35,096 nucleotides of DNA, from contig JAHFLJ010000009.1 of NCBI GenBank assembly GCA_023244935.1, positions 1 through 35,096 of the forward strand, given 5' to 3'. The stretch's first letter is position 1. Each line of letters begins with the position of its first letter. Source of the stretch: Candidatus Liptonbacteria bacterium. GTDB lineage: Bacteria > Patescibacteriota > Minisyncoccia > UBA6257 > 2-01-FULL-56-20. The position numbers were made by a program, and so were the translations under genes. The notes under the pieces are model-generated. The model saw nothing but the letters and a program-made list of their open reading frames with translations, did no database searches and had not been told where the DNA came from. Below, one piece after another: positions 1 through 8,560 of the stretch.

Positions 1-505
1 GATATCCTTCGAGCTGATTGAATAGGGCTGGTTTAATATACACCATTTTAGATTCCATCATGGAAGTTATTTTGCTCTCGAGTTTAGCCAAATCATTCAT
101 ATTGCTTGCATAAATTGAAAAATAAGTTCCAACCGAAAACATTTTCTCCTGTGACTGTTGGAGCATATCGCGCAGACCTTCCACGTCTCCAAGGGCGGTC
201 TCCAGCATCGGGTCTCGCACAAGGCCTTTTTCTTCTACGTCTATGAGTTGAGATTCAATCTGCGCGGACTTTTTGCGGAGTTTTTTCAGAGTTTCTCCGG
301 TGTCGGTTGGATTTATAAAAATAGAGATATCAAACAAATAGGGCAGGTTGATTAACGGCTCAAACCATCCGGTAGAAAGGAAGCGTGGGTAAGAATGAAT
401 AAAAAACGTCTTAACGAATTTATTTCCAACTTTCAAAAACCCTGAATCAACTTCAACTCCGGCCGGCGCGATTATTTTTTTAATATCTTCGAAATTTTCT
501 TCCAT
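1..505 (-). CDS. VirB4/TraC-type T4SS ATPase, N-terminal part (cut by window edge)
   Basis: The reading frame starts at an ATG at 503-505 and stays open to the left edge, giving about 168 residues. It begins MEENFEDIKKIIAPAGVEVD and continues with segments such as FVKTFFIHSYPRFLSTGWF and NLPYLFDISIFINPTDTGET. These resemble the N-terminal domain of VirB4/TraC ATPases, where a strand-rich region precedes the P-loop domain. The Walker motifs would lie beyond the window, so ATPase activity is inferred from family and context only. VirB4 proteins power assembly or substrate transfer at the inner face of the membrane. The start lies 1 nt after the stop of the TraC-like gene, which implies translational coupling. 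Confidence 0.75.
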   Translation of the reverse strand, partial: MEENFEDIKKIIAPAGVEVDSGFLKVGNKFVKTFFIHSYPRFLSTGWFEPLINLPYLFDISIFINPTDTGETLKKLRKKSAQIESQLIDVEEKGLVRDPMLETALGDVEGLRDMLQQSQEKMFSVGTYFSIYASNMNDLAKLESKITSMMESKMVYIKPALFNQLEGY

Positions 506-506
506 T

Positions 507-1187
507 TTAATTATTTTCTTCTGGTTTATTTTCGCTCGGGAGAACAATGTCTTCTTTCTCGGTGGATTCCGGATTGTAGAAATTGTATAAAAGCTCAACG
601 AGTTGTTCGTCATTGGCAACTAAAACCTCCATGCCCACCGAAGACAATCCTTGTATTACTTGATCTACTCTTTGACCCAATTGCTCTAAATTCTTTTTGA
701 ATTCCGCATCGTTTTCGGCAGCGGTCGCTTTTTTCTGGTCTTCTGTGGGTTTTTTTGAAAGAAAGGGTATCGCGCTGGTTACTCCGCCCGTAGATGCAGC
801 TACTCCTACCGGATAAAACGGAACGACCACAAAAAAAGCTTTTGACATAATGTCGTGGTCTTGCACGAACTGTCGAATAAACTCTTTATATTCATTTATC
901 TGGTTTTGCAGAAGCGGAGATGGTTCTTCTTTTATTTTGTCATCCAAATTTTTGAGATACTTGTCAATATTGACCTTGCGGGAATGAACCACTATTTGAA
1001 TCCCAAAATCAATACTATTTAAAAAGTTTTGATAGGCGGCAGAGATACTATCTTGTTCCTCTTCATCCTTCAGTTGGAAATTTAGTCCTCCGACAAGCAT
1101 AATCTGTCTAAGGCTCCCATCCTTCATTATTATAGTGGAGTCTTTTATCCCTCCTACTCCAACCAAGTCTTGCGTGTTTCCTGGCAT
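507..1187 (-). CDS. TraC-like domain protein of a CPR T4SS cluster
   Basis: A 226-aa protein with no evident signal peptide or membrane helix. It starts MPGNTQDLVGVGGIKDSTII, followed by a segment with SLRQIMLVGGLNFQLKDEEE and a helical region (DKYLKNLDDKIKEE) typical of the TraC-like domain that precedes VirB4 in CPR genomes. It has a mid-protein hydrophobic stretch (FFVVVPFYPVGVAAS) and an acidic C-terminus ending in PEENN. It resembles an N-terminal VirB4 subdomain encoded as a separate gene, sitting between PrgI and VirB4. A TATAAT box lies exactly 6 nt before its ATG, which suggests an internal leaderless transcript. The function is assigned by position and general resemblance. Confidence 0.6.
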   Translation of the reverse strand: MPGNTQDLVGVGGIKDSTIIMKDGSLRQIMLVGGLNFQLKDEEEQDSISAAYQNFLNSIDFGIQIVVHSRKVNIDKYLKNLDDKIKEEPSPLLQNQINEYKEFIRQFVQDHDIMSKAFFVVVPFYPVGVAASTGGVTSAIPFLSKKPTEDQKKATAAENDAEFKKNLEQLGQRVDQVIQGLSSVGMEVLVANDEQLVELLYNFYNPESTEKEDIVLPSENKPEENN

Positions 1188-1193
1188 TGTTAA

Positions 1194-1199
1194 ATTATA
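1194..1199 (-). promoter_or_regulatory. TATAAT -10 box, 6 nt before the TraC-like start
   Basis: A perfect TATAAT on the minus strand ends 6 nt before the ATG at 1187. That places a transcription start at or next to the A of the start codon. No Shine-Dalgarno sequence is present, so this could be an internal leaderless promoter. The surrounding sequence is AT-rich, so chance cannot be excluded. Confidence 0.4.
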
Positions 1200-1213
1200 T
1201 AATATAAATTGAT

Positions 1214-1738
1214 TTATCGATAATCTACGCGTTTGGCGACCGAGCGTGCCCCGCTTATCTCTCGGACAACCTGGAACATTTGTTTATTCTCCTGAATTTT
1301 TGGCGCATCCGCTTCTTTTGGAACGTCTTCCCCTGCCTTACTTCCGGTTTCAACATATCCCATGGCACTTTTTAGGGCCATTCCGGCCAATATTTTTTCA
1401 AAAGAGAACCCCGGAGAAACTTCCCCCTTCATGTTCTCTTTGGTTTTCGGCAGATTCGGCTTATTTGGTTGCCAAACATAAATTCTTTCGTTCCAATAAA
1501 AAAGTATCGAAGAAACAAAGATTTTTACGAAAGGCCGGCCGTTGATTTTGATAAACGCAAAGGCGCACCCCACCCCAATTGCAATAAGGGAGATAATAAT
1601 CGCCGGCACTATTGCCAAAGAAAAATAAGAGAGCATGGCAATCGCTCCGCCTCCGCCGACATAAAAGAACTGCTTCAGAGTGAGCGGGCCAATTATTTTA
1701 TCTTCTGCCTCCGCAAATTGTGGTACCTGAAATTGCAT
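1214..1738 (-). CDS. PrgI family membrane protein
   Basis: A 174-aa protein beginning MQFQVPQFAEAEDKIIGPLT, followed by LKQFFYVGGGG and two adjacent hydrophobic helices at about residues 24-63 (AIAMLSYFSLAIVPAIIISL, then IAIGVGCAFAFIKI). This is the classic PrgI layout: a short cytosolic beta segment and a helical hairpin in the membrane, then NGRPFVKIF and a soluble tail. PrgI proteins (PrgI is the conjugation protein of Enterococcus plasmid pCF10) work with VirB4 and VirB6-like partners in Gram-positive-type and CPR secretion systems. The tail (residues 100-174) is polar and probably cytosolic. A gap of 162 bp with a perfect palindrome separates it from the upstream gene. Confidence 0.85.
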   Translation of the reverse strand: MQFQVPQFAEAEDKIIGPLTLKQFFYVGGGGAIAMLSYFSLAIVPAIIISLIAIGVGCAFAFIKINGRPFVKIFVSSILFYWNERIYVWQPNKPNLPKTKENMKGEVSPGFSFEKILAGMALKSAMGYVETGSKAGEDVPKEADAPKIQENKQMFQVVREISGARSVAKRVDYR

Positions 1739-1820
1739 GATCTTTAATCTGCCTTAATTATATCTTTAATTTTTCCAAAATTCTATATGGATTTTCCCAT
1801 CCTCGTTTCCCGGACTTGTC

Positions 1821-1843
1821 ATTGCCTAGTTTAACTAGGCAAT
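1821..1843. repeat. 23-bp palindrome in the T4SS operon spacer
   Basis: Two 11-bp arms, ATTGCCTAGTT and its exact reverse complement, flank a single T in the 162-bp gap between the Pro-rich gene and prgI. There is no U-run immediately after it on either strand, so it is not an obvious terminator. It could be a dispersed palindromic repeat, an RNA processing site that separates the two halves of the operon, or a binding site. Confidence 0.6.
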
Positions 1844-1900
1844 CCAGTCTTCTTGTCTGTTTATATTAATAATAAAGAAGAATACTCGTTCAGAACTAAA

Positions 1901-2896
1901 CTATAAAAGAGGCTTTGGAGGTTCAAATTTTGGAGCCGGCGGAGGGATTGGCTCTTTTTGGTTCAGAGCGGTGGGGGTAGGGATTTTTAGAGAAGGAAGC
2001 GAGTCCTCTTTTTTTGCGGAAGCAGGAGCATCTATTTTTGGGGCGGGGACAGGAGAAGAAAAAGTCGGCGCAACCGGAGCTCCATATCTCACCGAGCTTT
2101 TTTGGGTTTCAAAAGTAAAAGAAGAAGGCGAAACCGGTTTTCTCTCGGTCGGCGAAAAACCCAACTCAATTTTCGCCGGGCGCGGAGCACTTCCAAAGGT
2201 TGGGGCAGACGATCCTCCAAAAGCCGAGCCGGTTAGAGATCCGGCAGTTTCCAGTTTAAATTTTGGAACATTCCCAACCGGAGCGGATTGTCCGCCGGTT
2301 TGAGTTACAAAAACCATCGGCTTTGGAATCTCGGTCGGCGTCGGGGCGAGCGAAGGAGTCTTTGTAAGCGTCAGCGGGGAAATTTTCGCCGGAACAGTTG
2401 AAGGAGTATTAGTCGGCGCCGGAGCTGTTGGAATTTCTGGAACCTTAGCGGTCGGGAATGAAGCCGGAGGAATAGATGGCATCGGTGCCGGCTTTGGCAT
2501 ATTCTCGAACGACATTGGCTTGTTGGGGACTATAGAATCAAGAGATTTGGCCCCGCCAAGAGTTGCCTTGGATAGAGGAGAATATATCTTTTCCAAAAGA
2601 TCCGTTACCGGAGCAAATAATTTTTTATTAAGTTCGTTTTGCAACTCGTTTGCAACCATCGGATTTATCGCAAGCGCTTCCTGTAATTCTTTTCGGGTGT
2701 CATCGTGATGCAAAAATCCAAGAAGGACAAGTCCCGCGACTCTTCCAAGTTCATAGGTTTTTGCACTATCTAGATGATTTTCTTCGCCGACGTGGTCGAA
2801 GAGTTCTTTCGTTGTCTCGGCAAAAATCAAATCCTGCAATTCTTTAGGAATTACCTTATATCTTTCTCGTCCCTGTTGTGGTGTTATGGTTAGCAT
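1901..2896 (-). CDS. Pro/Ala/Ser-rich protein in the T4SS operon, function unknown
   Basis: A 331-aa protein. Residues 1-120 are a helical domain (PQQGRERYKVIPKELQDLIF near the start, then ELGRVAGLVLLGFLHHDDTR) with no signal peptide. Residues about 130-331 are a long low-complexity tail dominated by Pro, Ala, Ser and Thr (for example PAPMPSIPPASFPTAKVP), probably disordered and ending in EPPKPLL. I do not recognise a named family. The ATG is immediately next to the stop codon of the upstream VirB6-like gene, so it is certainly cotranscribed. The N-domain could bind a partner at the cytosolic side of the secretion channel, with the tail acting as a flexible tether; that is inference. Confidence 0.65.
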   Translation of the reverse strand: MLTITPQQGRERYKVIPKELQDLIFAETTKELFDHVGEENHLDSAKTYELGRVAGLVLLGFLHHDDTRKELQEALAINPMVANELQNELNKKLFAPVTDLLEKIYSPLSKATLGGAKSLDSIVPNKPMSFENMPKPAPMPSIPPASFPTAKVPEIPTAPAPTNTPSTVPAKISPLTLTKTPSLAPTPTEIPKPMVFVTQTGGQSAPVGNVPKFKLETAGSLTGSAFGGSSAPTFGSAPRPAKIELGFSPTERKPVSPSSFTFETQKSSVRYGAPVAPTFSSPVPAPKIDAPASAKKEDSLPSLKIPTPTALNQKEPIPPPAPKFEPPKPLL

Positions 2897-5140
2897 TTAT
2901 TCGTCAAGATTGTCTCCTGCCTCTAAATCTTTGAGGGTTTCTTCTGAATAGAATCCACCACCCTCGCGTTTCAGGCGTTCACGAGTTTTATTTCTCCTTT
3001 GTTCTACGGATTTAATTTTTTTTCCATCTGCGTTCTCTCCGATGCCATGATATTTTCTCGCCTTAGCAAATAGTTCTTCTCCCATTACAGACGCGCCATC
3101 AATTCCGAGGTTCTTCAAGGCTCCGTTTTCTAACGCCTTAGCTATAGAAGAGCCAATATCTTTTGCCTCCAACCCTTCAAAAAGCCCCTTAACCGAATCA
3201 AGTCTACCGTCCTCGGACGCTTGTTGAATCATCTGGGTAAATTTACCTGCCGGCCAACCGTTCGGCCCGGCTAGTCGCTTCATTATGTTTTTAGCCCTTT
3301 TTTCATCTATGATTTCTCCGTCCTTATTAAAAATTAAATTGTTTGCCGCTTCCGGCGTAAGTTTTTTAAGGGCATCGGTTAATTCCTTTTCAGCTTTAAT
3401 CAGCGCATCATTAGCGGACTTCTTTTCTTCGTCGGTAGCATTCTCTTTAGCATCCATGTCCTTTTTAGCTTTTTCGGCGTCATCAACATTCTTTTGCTTG
3501 TCCTCATAAGTTTTTCCACTGGCCAAAAGAGCCGACTCGTGCGCGTCTTTGAACCCGTAGCGTTCGTATGTCGCTCTTTCACCGGGGAGACTATTATTCA
3601 CCCCTTCTCTAAAGCCATCAACGTTCATCAACTTCGCCATCAATTTTGGATCTTTAGCCGCGCGTTCCAGCATAGCCGCTCTCTCTAGGCCAGTCGCCCT
3701 TTCGGCTCGTATCAAAAGTTCCTTTTCTCCCATCGCGGATACATCTTTTGTAGACTCCTTTGAGACCGCCTCGCTCAACACTTTCTCTCCTCGCGCCGTC
3801 CACGCCCTAGCTTGCGTGCTAACTATTTTACCGGCACTGCCAAGCGCGCCACCAACCACGGGAATCGTGGCTATCCTTTTGCCTAGTCCGCTTACTGTCT
3901 TATTGTTAGAAGCCCAAGATCCGGCTTGTTTTGCTCCGGCTATGGCGCCGACGCCGGCTCTCCTCGCCCCAGTTTTAACTTTTCCGGTAGCCCACCCTTT
4001 CATTTTCTCCGTAGTTCCAAGCGCCGCCGAGGCTCCCACAAGCCCAATCTGTTTAGCGGCATATGAACCACCAAGAATGATGCCGACCATGATAATTTTA
4101 TCAAGAAATAGTTGGAGCGGAGCAGAAATCAAATTATGCAAAAATCCGGCGGAAGCCTCAATTGGCACTCTCAGCGTATTTTTGTATGAGGCATCTTCGG
4201 CTATGCGAAGAGCAAGCCATAAGAAAAAGATTACCACCGGAGGGTAAAAAACATTTTCGATAAATCCTGACCACCACTTAGAACTCCAATTTTTTAGCGG
4301 TGGGAAAATAGAGGCCATCCAAGCCAGCGGAAGCAGTATTAAATAAAAAGTAAGCATCAGATATCGTTTAATGAAGGTGGCAATCAGAGAAAAGAAAGCG
4401 ACAATCATAATTACCATAGTCGCGATGGTTATATACAGACCGGTTATCGGAATAATCGTAGATCCCATCCCGGCTCCCAGAGTAGCTGCCGCGGATGGCG
4501 TGGGTGATGCGCCGGTCGGAACTTCTTTGGCGTCAAAATCCGGCATCTCGTCCGGAGTCATTCCCATAATAACCGTTCCGGGATTCATCGCTCCGGTGAT
4601 TGTTTTGGCTAGATTTAACGGGGATCCTCCGGTCATAGAATCCAAAAAATAATTTGTAATTCTATTCGAAAATCCTAAAATTGCGCCGGAAATAACCAGC
4701 CCGAAATTAACCATCACCGCCATAATAATTACCTTTGCTAAAAGTTGTTTTATCCCATAGCTTTCTTGCCTTAAAATGGTCGCTACCGCAATTACAATCA
4801 CCGCCAAAACAAAACCAAGGTTGGCTATCGATAAAACAATCGGGAAAGCGGTTTGGACCGCGGGAGAGTTGACGATGTTGTCGCTCGCTAGAACTATAAT
4901 TTGGAGGACCCAAATCAGAACTGAAACAATCATCCCGCCTAAAAATGCTATCAGACCTCCAACTAAATAAAATAACTTTCCAATCCCTGAGCCGGTAAAT
5001 TCAAAAACCTTGCCGATTAAAAAGCTAAACGGACTGGCATGAGCGGTGCTCGGCGTCATTAAAAGAATCGGCGCAAGTAGAGTCAAAAATAATATTTTGG
5101 ATTTAGCCTTTTTCGCAAGATTTTTTAAATAACTGAACAT
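2897..5140 (-). CDS. VirB6/TrbL-like polytopic membrane protein with long soluble tail
   Basis: A 747-aa protein. A signal-like helix (LFLTLLAPILLMTPSTAHAS) lies at residues 18-36. Several long hydrophobic segments follow up to about residue 380 (for example LFYLVGGLIAFLGGMIVSVL, FPIVLSIANLGFVLAVIVIA, TLGAGMGSTIIPITGLYITI and LMLTFYLILLPLAWMASIFP). This matches the VirB6/TrbL channel family. After a Gly/Ala-rich stretch (ARRAGVGAIAGAKQAGSW) the rest, about residues 400-747, is highly charged and helical (EKAKKDMDAKENATDEEKK), probably a cytosolic coiled coil. It overlaps the upstream gene by 1 bp (TAATG) and abuts the downstream one, so the three are translationally coupled. The long tail is unusual for VirB6. 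Confidence 0.75.
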   Translation of the reverse strand: MFSYLKNLAKKAKSKILFLTLLAPILLMTPSTAHASPFSFLIGKVFEFTGSGIGKLFYLVGGLIAFLGGMIVSVLIWVLQIIVLASDNIVNSPAVQTAFPIVLSIANLGFVLAVIVIAVATILRQESYGIKQLLAKVIIMAVMVNFGLVISGAILGFSNRITNYFLDSMTGGSPLNLAKTITGAMNPGTVIMGMTPDEMPDFDAKEVPTGASPTPSAAATLGAGMGSTIIPITGLYITIATMVIMIVAFFSLIATFIKRYLMLTFYLILLPLAWMASIFPPLKNWSSKWWSGFIENVFYPPVVIFFLWLALRIAEDASYKNTLRVPIEASAGFLHNLISAPLQLFLDKIIMVGIILGGSYAAKQIGLVGASAALGTTEKMKGWATGKVKTGARRAGVGAIAGAKQAGSWASNNKTVSGLGKRIATIPVVGGALGSAGKIVSTQARAWTARGEKVLSEAVSKESTKDVSAMGEKELLIRAERATGLERAAMLERAAKDPKLMAKLMNVDGFREGVNNSLPGERATYERYGFKDAHESALLASGKTYEDKQKNVDDAEKAKKDMDAKENATDEEKKSANDALIKAEKELTDALKKLTPEAANNLIFNKDGEIIDEKRAKNIMKRLAGPNGWPAGKFTQMIQQASEDGRLDSVKGLFEGLEAKDIGSSIAKALENGALKNLGIDGASVMGEELFAKARKYHGIGENADGKKIKSVEQRRNKTRERLKREGGGFYSEETLKDLEAGDNLDE

Positions 5141-7701
5141 TATTGAAGTAAGGGGTTGCAGTCAGCTTTAGCGACCGATAAGCTACAGGAGTTCGGATCT
5201 AAATTAATTCTTCTCGCGGTGTAAAGTATCGAGCAAGCATCGTCGGCAAGCTTAACCGAGGTAGCCTTTAAGTCGCCTACGCCCCGAGCCATTTCCAGCG
5301 CGGTCCAAAACTTCTTCGCGAAAGGCGAGGCGGAAGACTCCATCTGATTCGAAAGTTTGGATACAAAGTTAGCCACATTTTGGTCGTCGCTTAAAGTTTC
5401 TTTAAAAATTACCCCAAGTGCCAGAGATGTATTAAGCTCTTTAAGTTTCTCGAGATTTTTATCGGCGATGGCGTCGTTTAATTCCTGGAGCGTATTAATT
5501 ATTCCTCCACTGCCCTCAACCCCGACAATCTCCGGAATTTTTTCTTCAGCCTCTTGTATCTTCCCGACGACAAAATCATAATTTTGCGCTACATACGAGC
5601 CGGCATCAATTACATCTCCAACTGTGGAACTAATAAACTCTGCCGAGCAAGTTGAACTCGCCAGTTCCAAATAGTATTTTGCCTGTCCGCCCTTGGATAA
5701 TATTTCGTTATATGTCCCTGCCATTTCGGCATACGAAGAAACCAGATTGTTGAGACCGTCGGTTACATTTTTGGCATTTAATTCATCCAATTCCCCGGTT
5801 ACGCCACCAATATCCCCATCCGCCTCTTCAGTACATTCTTGTATCTCCGCCGGAGTCCTAGGCCTTCCATCAATATAGCCGGTGCACAAACTGGAAGTAG
5901 TTCCTCCTTTGGAGGCGAGCTCTTTATTCGTCAGCCCGGCAACACCTTCTTGTGCCAGCCCAACTAGTTTTGTGATGGCGGCGTTAACCAGAGCGCTTGC
6001 AAGCGCGCCGAGGTCCTCAATATTAACCAAGCTGGCAATCGGCGACTGACTCAAGGCATCGGTCGTTGCCTTAGAGGCGATCGCGCCAGGAGTTGTTGTC
6101 TCCCAATCCCCTTTAGGACACCAGGTTACAGTTTGACATCTCGTGGCGCAAGTAGCGCTAATAAACTTATCGCCTAGATTCTTTTTTGCATCTTCGACTG
6201 TCTCGAATTGCCCGGCTCCTTGCGCCGCAGTGAGAGTTTCCGGAGTTTTACATTTTTTCATACTCAAAAATCCGTTTCCGGATTGAATATCCTGCTTCTT
6301 ATCTTCTATTTTTTTATCTTGTTCGTCGGAAATCCTATCCGCGATATCAATTGAAGATCCAAGGAAGCTCCCTTGCGGAGTTGTTAGCACCCGATTAAGG
6401 GTAATCCACCCGCCGTTTGAAAAACTTTTTTTAAAATCTTCAAGGTTGGCTCCGAGTTGGTCTACGGTGCAACTATACGAGGAGTCGCTTATACCGGGAG
6501 ATATTGAAGTATCGCCACCGAAGGCAATTTTAATCGCCGGAACTAATCTTGGACAGGATCCATCCCCGGTAATAATTTTCATCATATCCGACAAAACTCG
6601 GTTCTCCGCGCTCTTTAAGGTATCGTTAATTACACGCCCAAAATTTTCCACATATTGTGGTTTGCCGTTGAATCCATTATTCGCCCAGTTTATCGTTTGT
6701 TGGACAAGTTTCTTTATGAGCACATCTTTCAATATATTAATCGCCAAGTCCTGTGCATATTTCCAAATAGTTTTAAATAACTGAGCATTTTGTGTTATGG
6801 CATCAGCAATTCTTTGGACTAATGCGCCGGTATCCACCCAGGCCATTGCCTGATTTACGCCAATATACTTAGCGAATAAACTGCTTCCGTTTTTCGGGAA
6901 TAAAAGCGAGAGCTTTTTATTGAGGTTGCCGGTTGCATCCGACATTATTTTGTTCTCAATCGAGGCCATGGTTTCAAGGTTCTGCGCGTAAAAATAAGAG
7001 CGGAGAGGGTCATTATTCAGCCCGGTTAGACCACCGCGCGTCTTCAGCGTCTTGATAATTGCCGAATGATATTCGGCAACTTCCGTCGGGACCTTGACGT
7101 TATATAATTTTGCCAATTCATTCGATAGGATAAAATCCAAGGAACTAAAAGAAGCGGCCGTCACCGCCGTCTCCGAATAAAATTCGAGTCGATCGTTGAA
7201 ATCCTTAGAAGCCGTTTCCACGATTGGCATCATCTCCTCAAAATATTTTTGTATGTCTGCGGGAGTATTTTCTTTCCGTGTTTTAATATCAGCGGGGTTT
7301 ACGGAGGCAACCAGGGTTACCGCCGGATCTTTCAAAAAATATCCAAGACCGGAATCCATATCCGGAATCTCAAAGGAGACTCCTTTCCCGTTGGTATTTA
7401 TAAGACCGGAAGAATTATCTTCCGCCAGTTGGCCAAGCATTTTTTCGGCAAAATAATCCGTGAGATTATCCTGCACCTTTCCATCTTTAGCCGCTAAAGT
7501 ATTATACGTCGAAAATCCGGCAATCTGCCGAATAGATTCGTCCGCAAAAGCGCTACTTGGAAGTTCGTTGGTGATCGCTACTTTTTCGGCTTGAACTTCA
7601 TTCGAAGCTCCGTTTGTAGCGAATATTAAAACCGAAGAACTCACCGCTATGGAAAGGATTAGAAAAGAAGATATTAATTTTTGTGTGTTGATAGAATTCA
7701 T
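5140..7701 (-). CDS. Large Cys-containing exported protein, first gene of the T4SS operon
   Basis: An 853-aa protein. An N-terminal hydrophobic segment (LISSFLILSIAVSSSVLIFA, residues 9-28) acts as a signal peptide or membrane anchor. The rest has no clear membrane helix. It carries scattered cysteines, including a cluster near the middle (CATRCQTVTWCPKG) and a C-terminal pair of motifs (DPNSCSLSVAKADCNPLL), consistent with disulfide bonds outside the membrane. A helical repeat-like segment (EELDELNAKN-type, EKLKELNTS) occurs late. I do not recognise the family. It is the promoter-proximal gene of the operon, so it may be the surface-exposed or periplasmic part of the CPR secretion or pilus machine. 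It is the best candidate here for a poorly described component. Confidence 0.65.
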   Translation of the reverse strand: MNSINTQKLISSFLILSIAVSSSVLIFATNGASNEVQAEKVAITNELPSSAFADESIRQIAGFSTYNTLAAKDGKVQDNLTDYFAEKMLGQLAEDNSSGLINTNGKGVSFEIPDMDSGLGYFLKDPAVTLVASVNPADIKTRKENTPADIQKYFEEMMPIVETASKDFNDRLEFYSETAVTAASFSSLDFILSNELAKLYNVKVPTEVAEYHSAIIKTLKTRGGLTGLNNDPLRSYFYAQNLETMASIENKIMSDATGNLNKKLSLLFPKNGSSLFAKYIGVNQAMAWVDTGALVQRIADAITQNAQLFKTIWKYAQDLAINILKDVLIKKLVQQTINWANNGFNGKPQYVENFGRVINDTLKSAENRVLSDMMKIITGDGSCPRLVPAIKIAFGGDTSISPGISDSSYSCTVDQLGANLEDFKKSFSNGGWITLNRVLTTPQGSFLGSSIDIADRISDEQDKKIEDKKQDIQSGNGFLSMKKCKTPETLTAAQGAGQFETVEDAKKNLGDKFISATCATRCQTVTWCPKGDWETTTPGAIASKATTDALSQSPIASLVNIEDLGALASALVNAAITKLVGLAQEGVAGLTNKELASKGGTTSSLCTGYIDGRPRTPAEIQECTEEADGDIGGVTGELDELNAKNVTDGLNNLVSSYAEMAGTYNEILSKGGQAKYYLELASSTCSAEFISSTVGDVIDAGSYVAQNYDFVVGKIQEAEEKIPEIVGVEGSGGIINTLQELNDAIADKNLEKLKELNTSLALGVIFKETLSDDQNVANFVSKLSNQMESSASPFAKKFWTALEMARGVGDLKATSVKLADDACSILYTARRINLDPNSCSLSVAKADCNPLLQ

Positions 7702-7727
7702 GTGTGGACACTCCGTCCTATATGCAA

Positions 7728-7733
7728 ATTATA
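7728..7733 (-). promoter_or_regulatory. -10 box for the T4SS operon
   Basis: TATAAT on the minus strand lies 26 nt before the ATG at 7701, with an AT-rich upstream region but no consensus -35. The predicted leader is about 19 nt and contains GGAG 7-12 nt before the ATG as a weak ribosome-binding site. It lies in the 72-bp gap after rsmA, where I see no terminator. Confidence 0.45.
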
Positions 7734-7773
7734 ACACCTATTCTATATATAGTTATCCCCAACGAGGCACAAT

Positions 7774-8559
7774 TTATGCCGACCGAGAGAAAAATTTTTC
7801 GAAGTTTTTCGCAATGCTAAAAATCTGTTCAACATCCAAATCTTGTGGCCGGGAATTCTCAAAAATATTCAAATCTTTAATTTTTTCAAAAACATCCGCC
7901 TTTGGCATATTCACAGCTGTGGATAAGTTGTTTAAAAGCGTTTTTCTTGGCTGGGCAAAAATGGCGCGAATTACCAGATAAATGCCGGAAAAATCCGACA
8001 GCCGGTCATTTTCGGCACAATTTATCTCAATTATCGCCGATTCTACCTCCGGAGGTGGCGAAAAGTCTCCTCTTGGAACTATCCCTAGGATTTTAGGTTT
8101 TCCCCAGATTCGGATTGAGGCCGACAAACGATTCATTTTGCCCTTTTCGGCGCAAATTCGTTCCGCCACCTCTCTTTGAAGCATAAAAATGCATTTAGAT
8201 GGCTTATTTTTAGAATCTCCAATTTCGCGAAGCAAGAATCCGGTTATGTAATATGGAATATTCCCGACCAACGCATATTCTTGCGTCTGTTCGGCCATTA
8301 ACTCCGGCAAAATTTTTAAAACATCACCTTCGGTAATTTCCGCTTTTGGAAATTTTTCGCGAAGGTAGGAGATAAATTTTGAATCTTTCTCTATCGCTAA
8401 AAATTTTGCGGTTTTTGGAATGCTTAGAACAATTTGTCCGGTGAGAGCTCCGCCTCCGGGCCCAATCTCAATCACATTTTTAAATTCAGAAATTTCGGAA
8501 GCCATAAGCTCCGCCCATTTTTTATTTTTCAGAAGATGTTGTCCTAGTTTTTGTCGCAT
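7774..8559 (-). CDS. rsmA: 16S rRNA dimethyladenosine transferase RsmA (KsgA)
   Basis: A 261-aa protein. It methylates two adjacent adenosines near the 3' end of 16S rRNA (A1518 and A1519 in E. coli numbering) with S-adenosylmethionine during small-subunit maturation. It starts MRQKLGQHLLKN, the family's N-terminal signature. The SAM-binding motif IEIGPGGGALT is at residues 30-40 and the catalytic NIPYY motif at 100-104. The C-terminal helical domain contains QPRKTLLNNLS. The frame extends 19 codons further upstream, but that stretch lies inside the previous gene; the chosen ATG sits 1 nt after that gene's stop and fits the family start. It is the last gene of the helicase-methyltransferase operon. 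Confidence 0.95.
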   Translation of the reverse strand: MRQKLGQHLLKNKKWAELMASEISEFKNVIEIGPGGGALTGQIVLSIPKTAKFLAIEKDSKFISYLREKFPKAEITEGDVLKILPELMAEQTQEYALVGNIPYYITGFLLREIGDSKNKPSKCIFMLQREVAERICAEKGKMNRLSASIRIWGKPKILGIVPRGDFSPPPEVESAIIEINCAENDRLSDFSGIYLVIRAIFAQPRKTLLNNLSTAVNMPKADVFEKIKDLNIFENSRPQDLDVEQIFSIAKNFEKFFSRSA

Positions 8560-8560
8560 C

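Noticed and set aside
7918-7926. TGTGGATAA, a perfect DnaA-box 9-mer
   Set aside because: It lies inside the rsmA coding sequence and is isolated; no cluster of boxes or AT-rich unwinding region supports an origin here.
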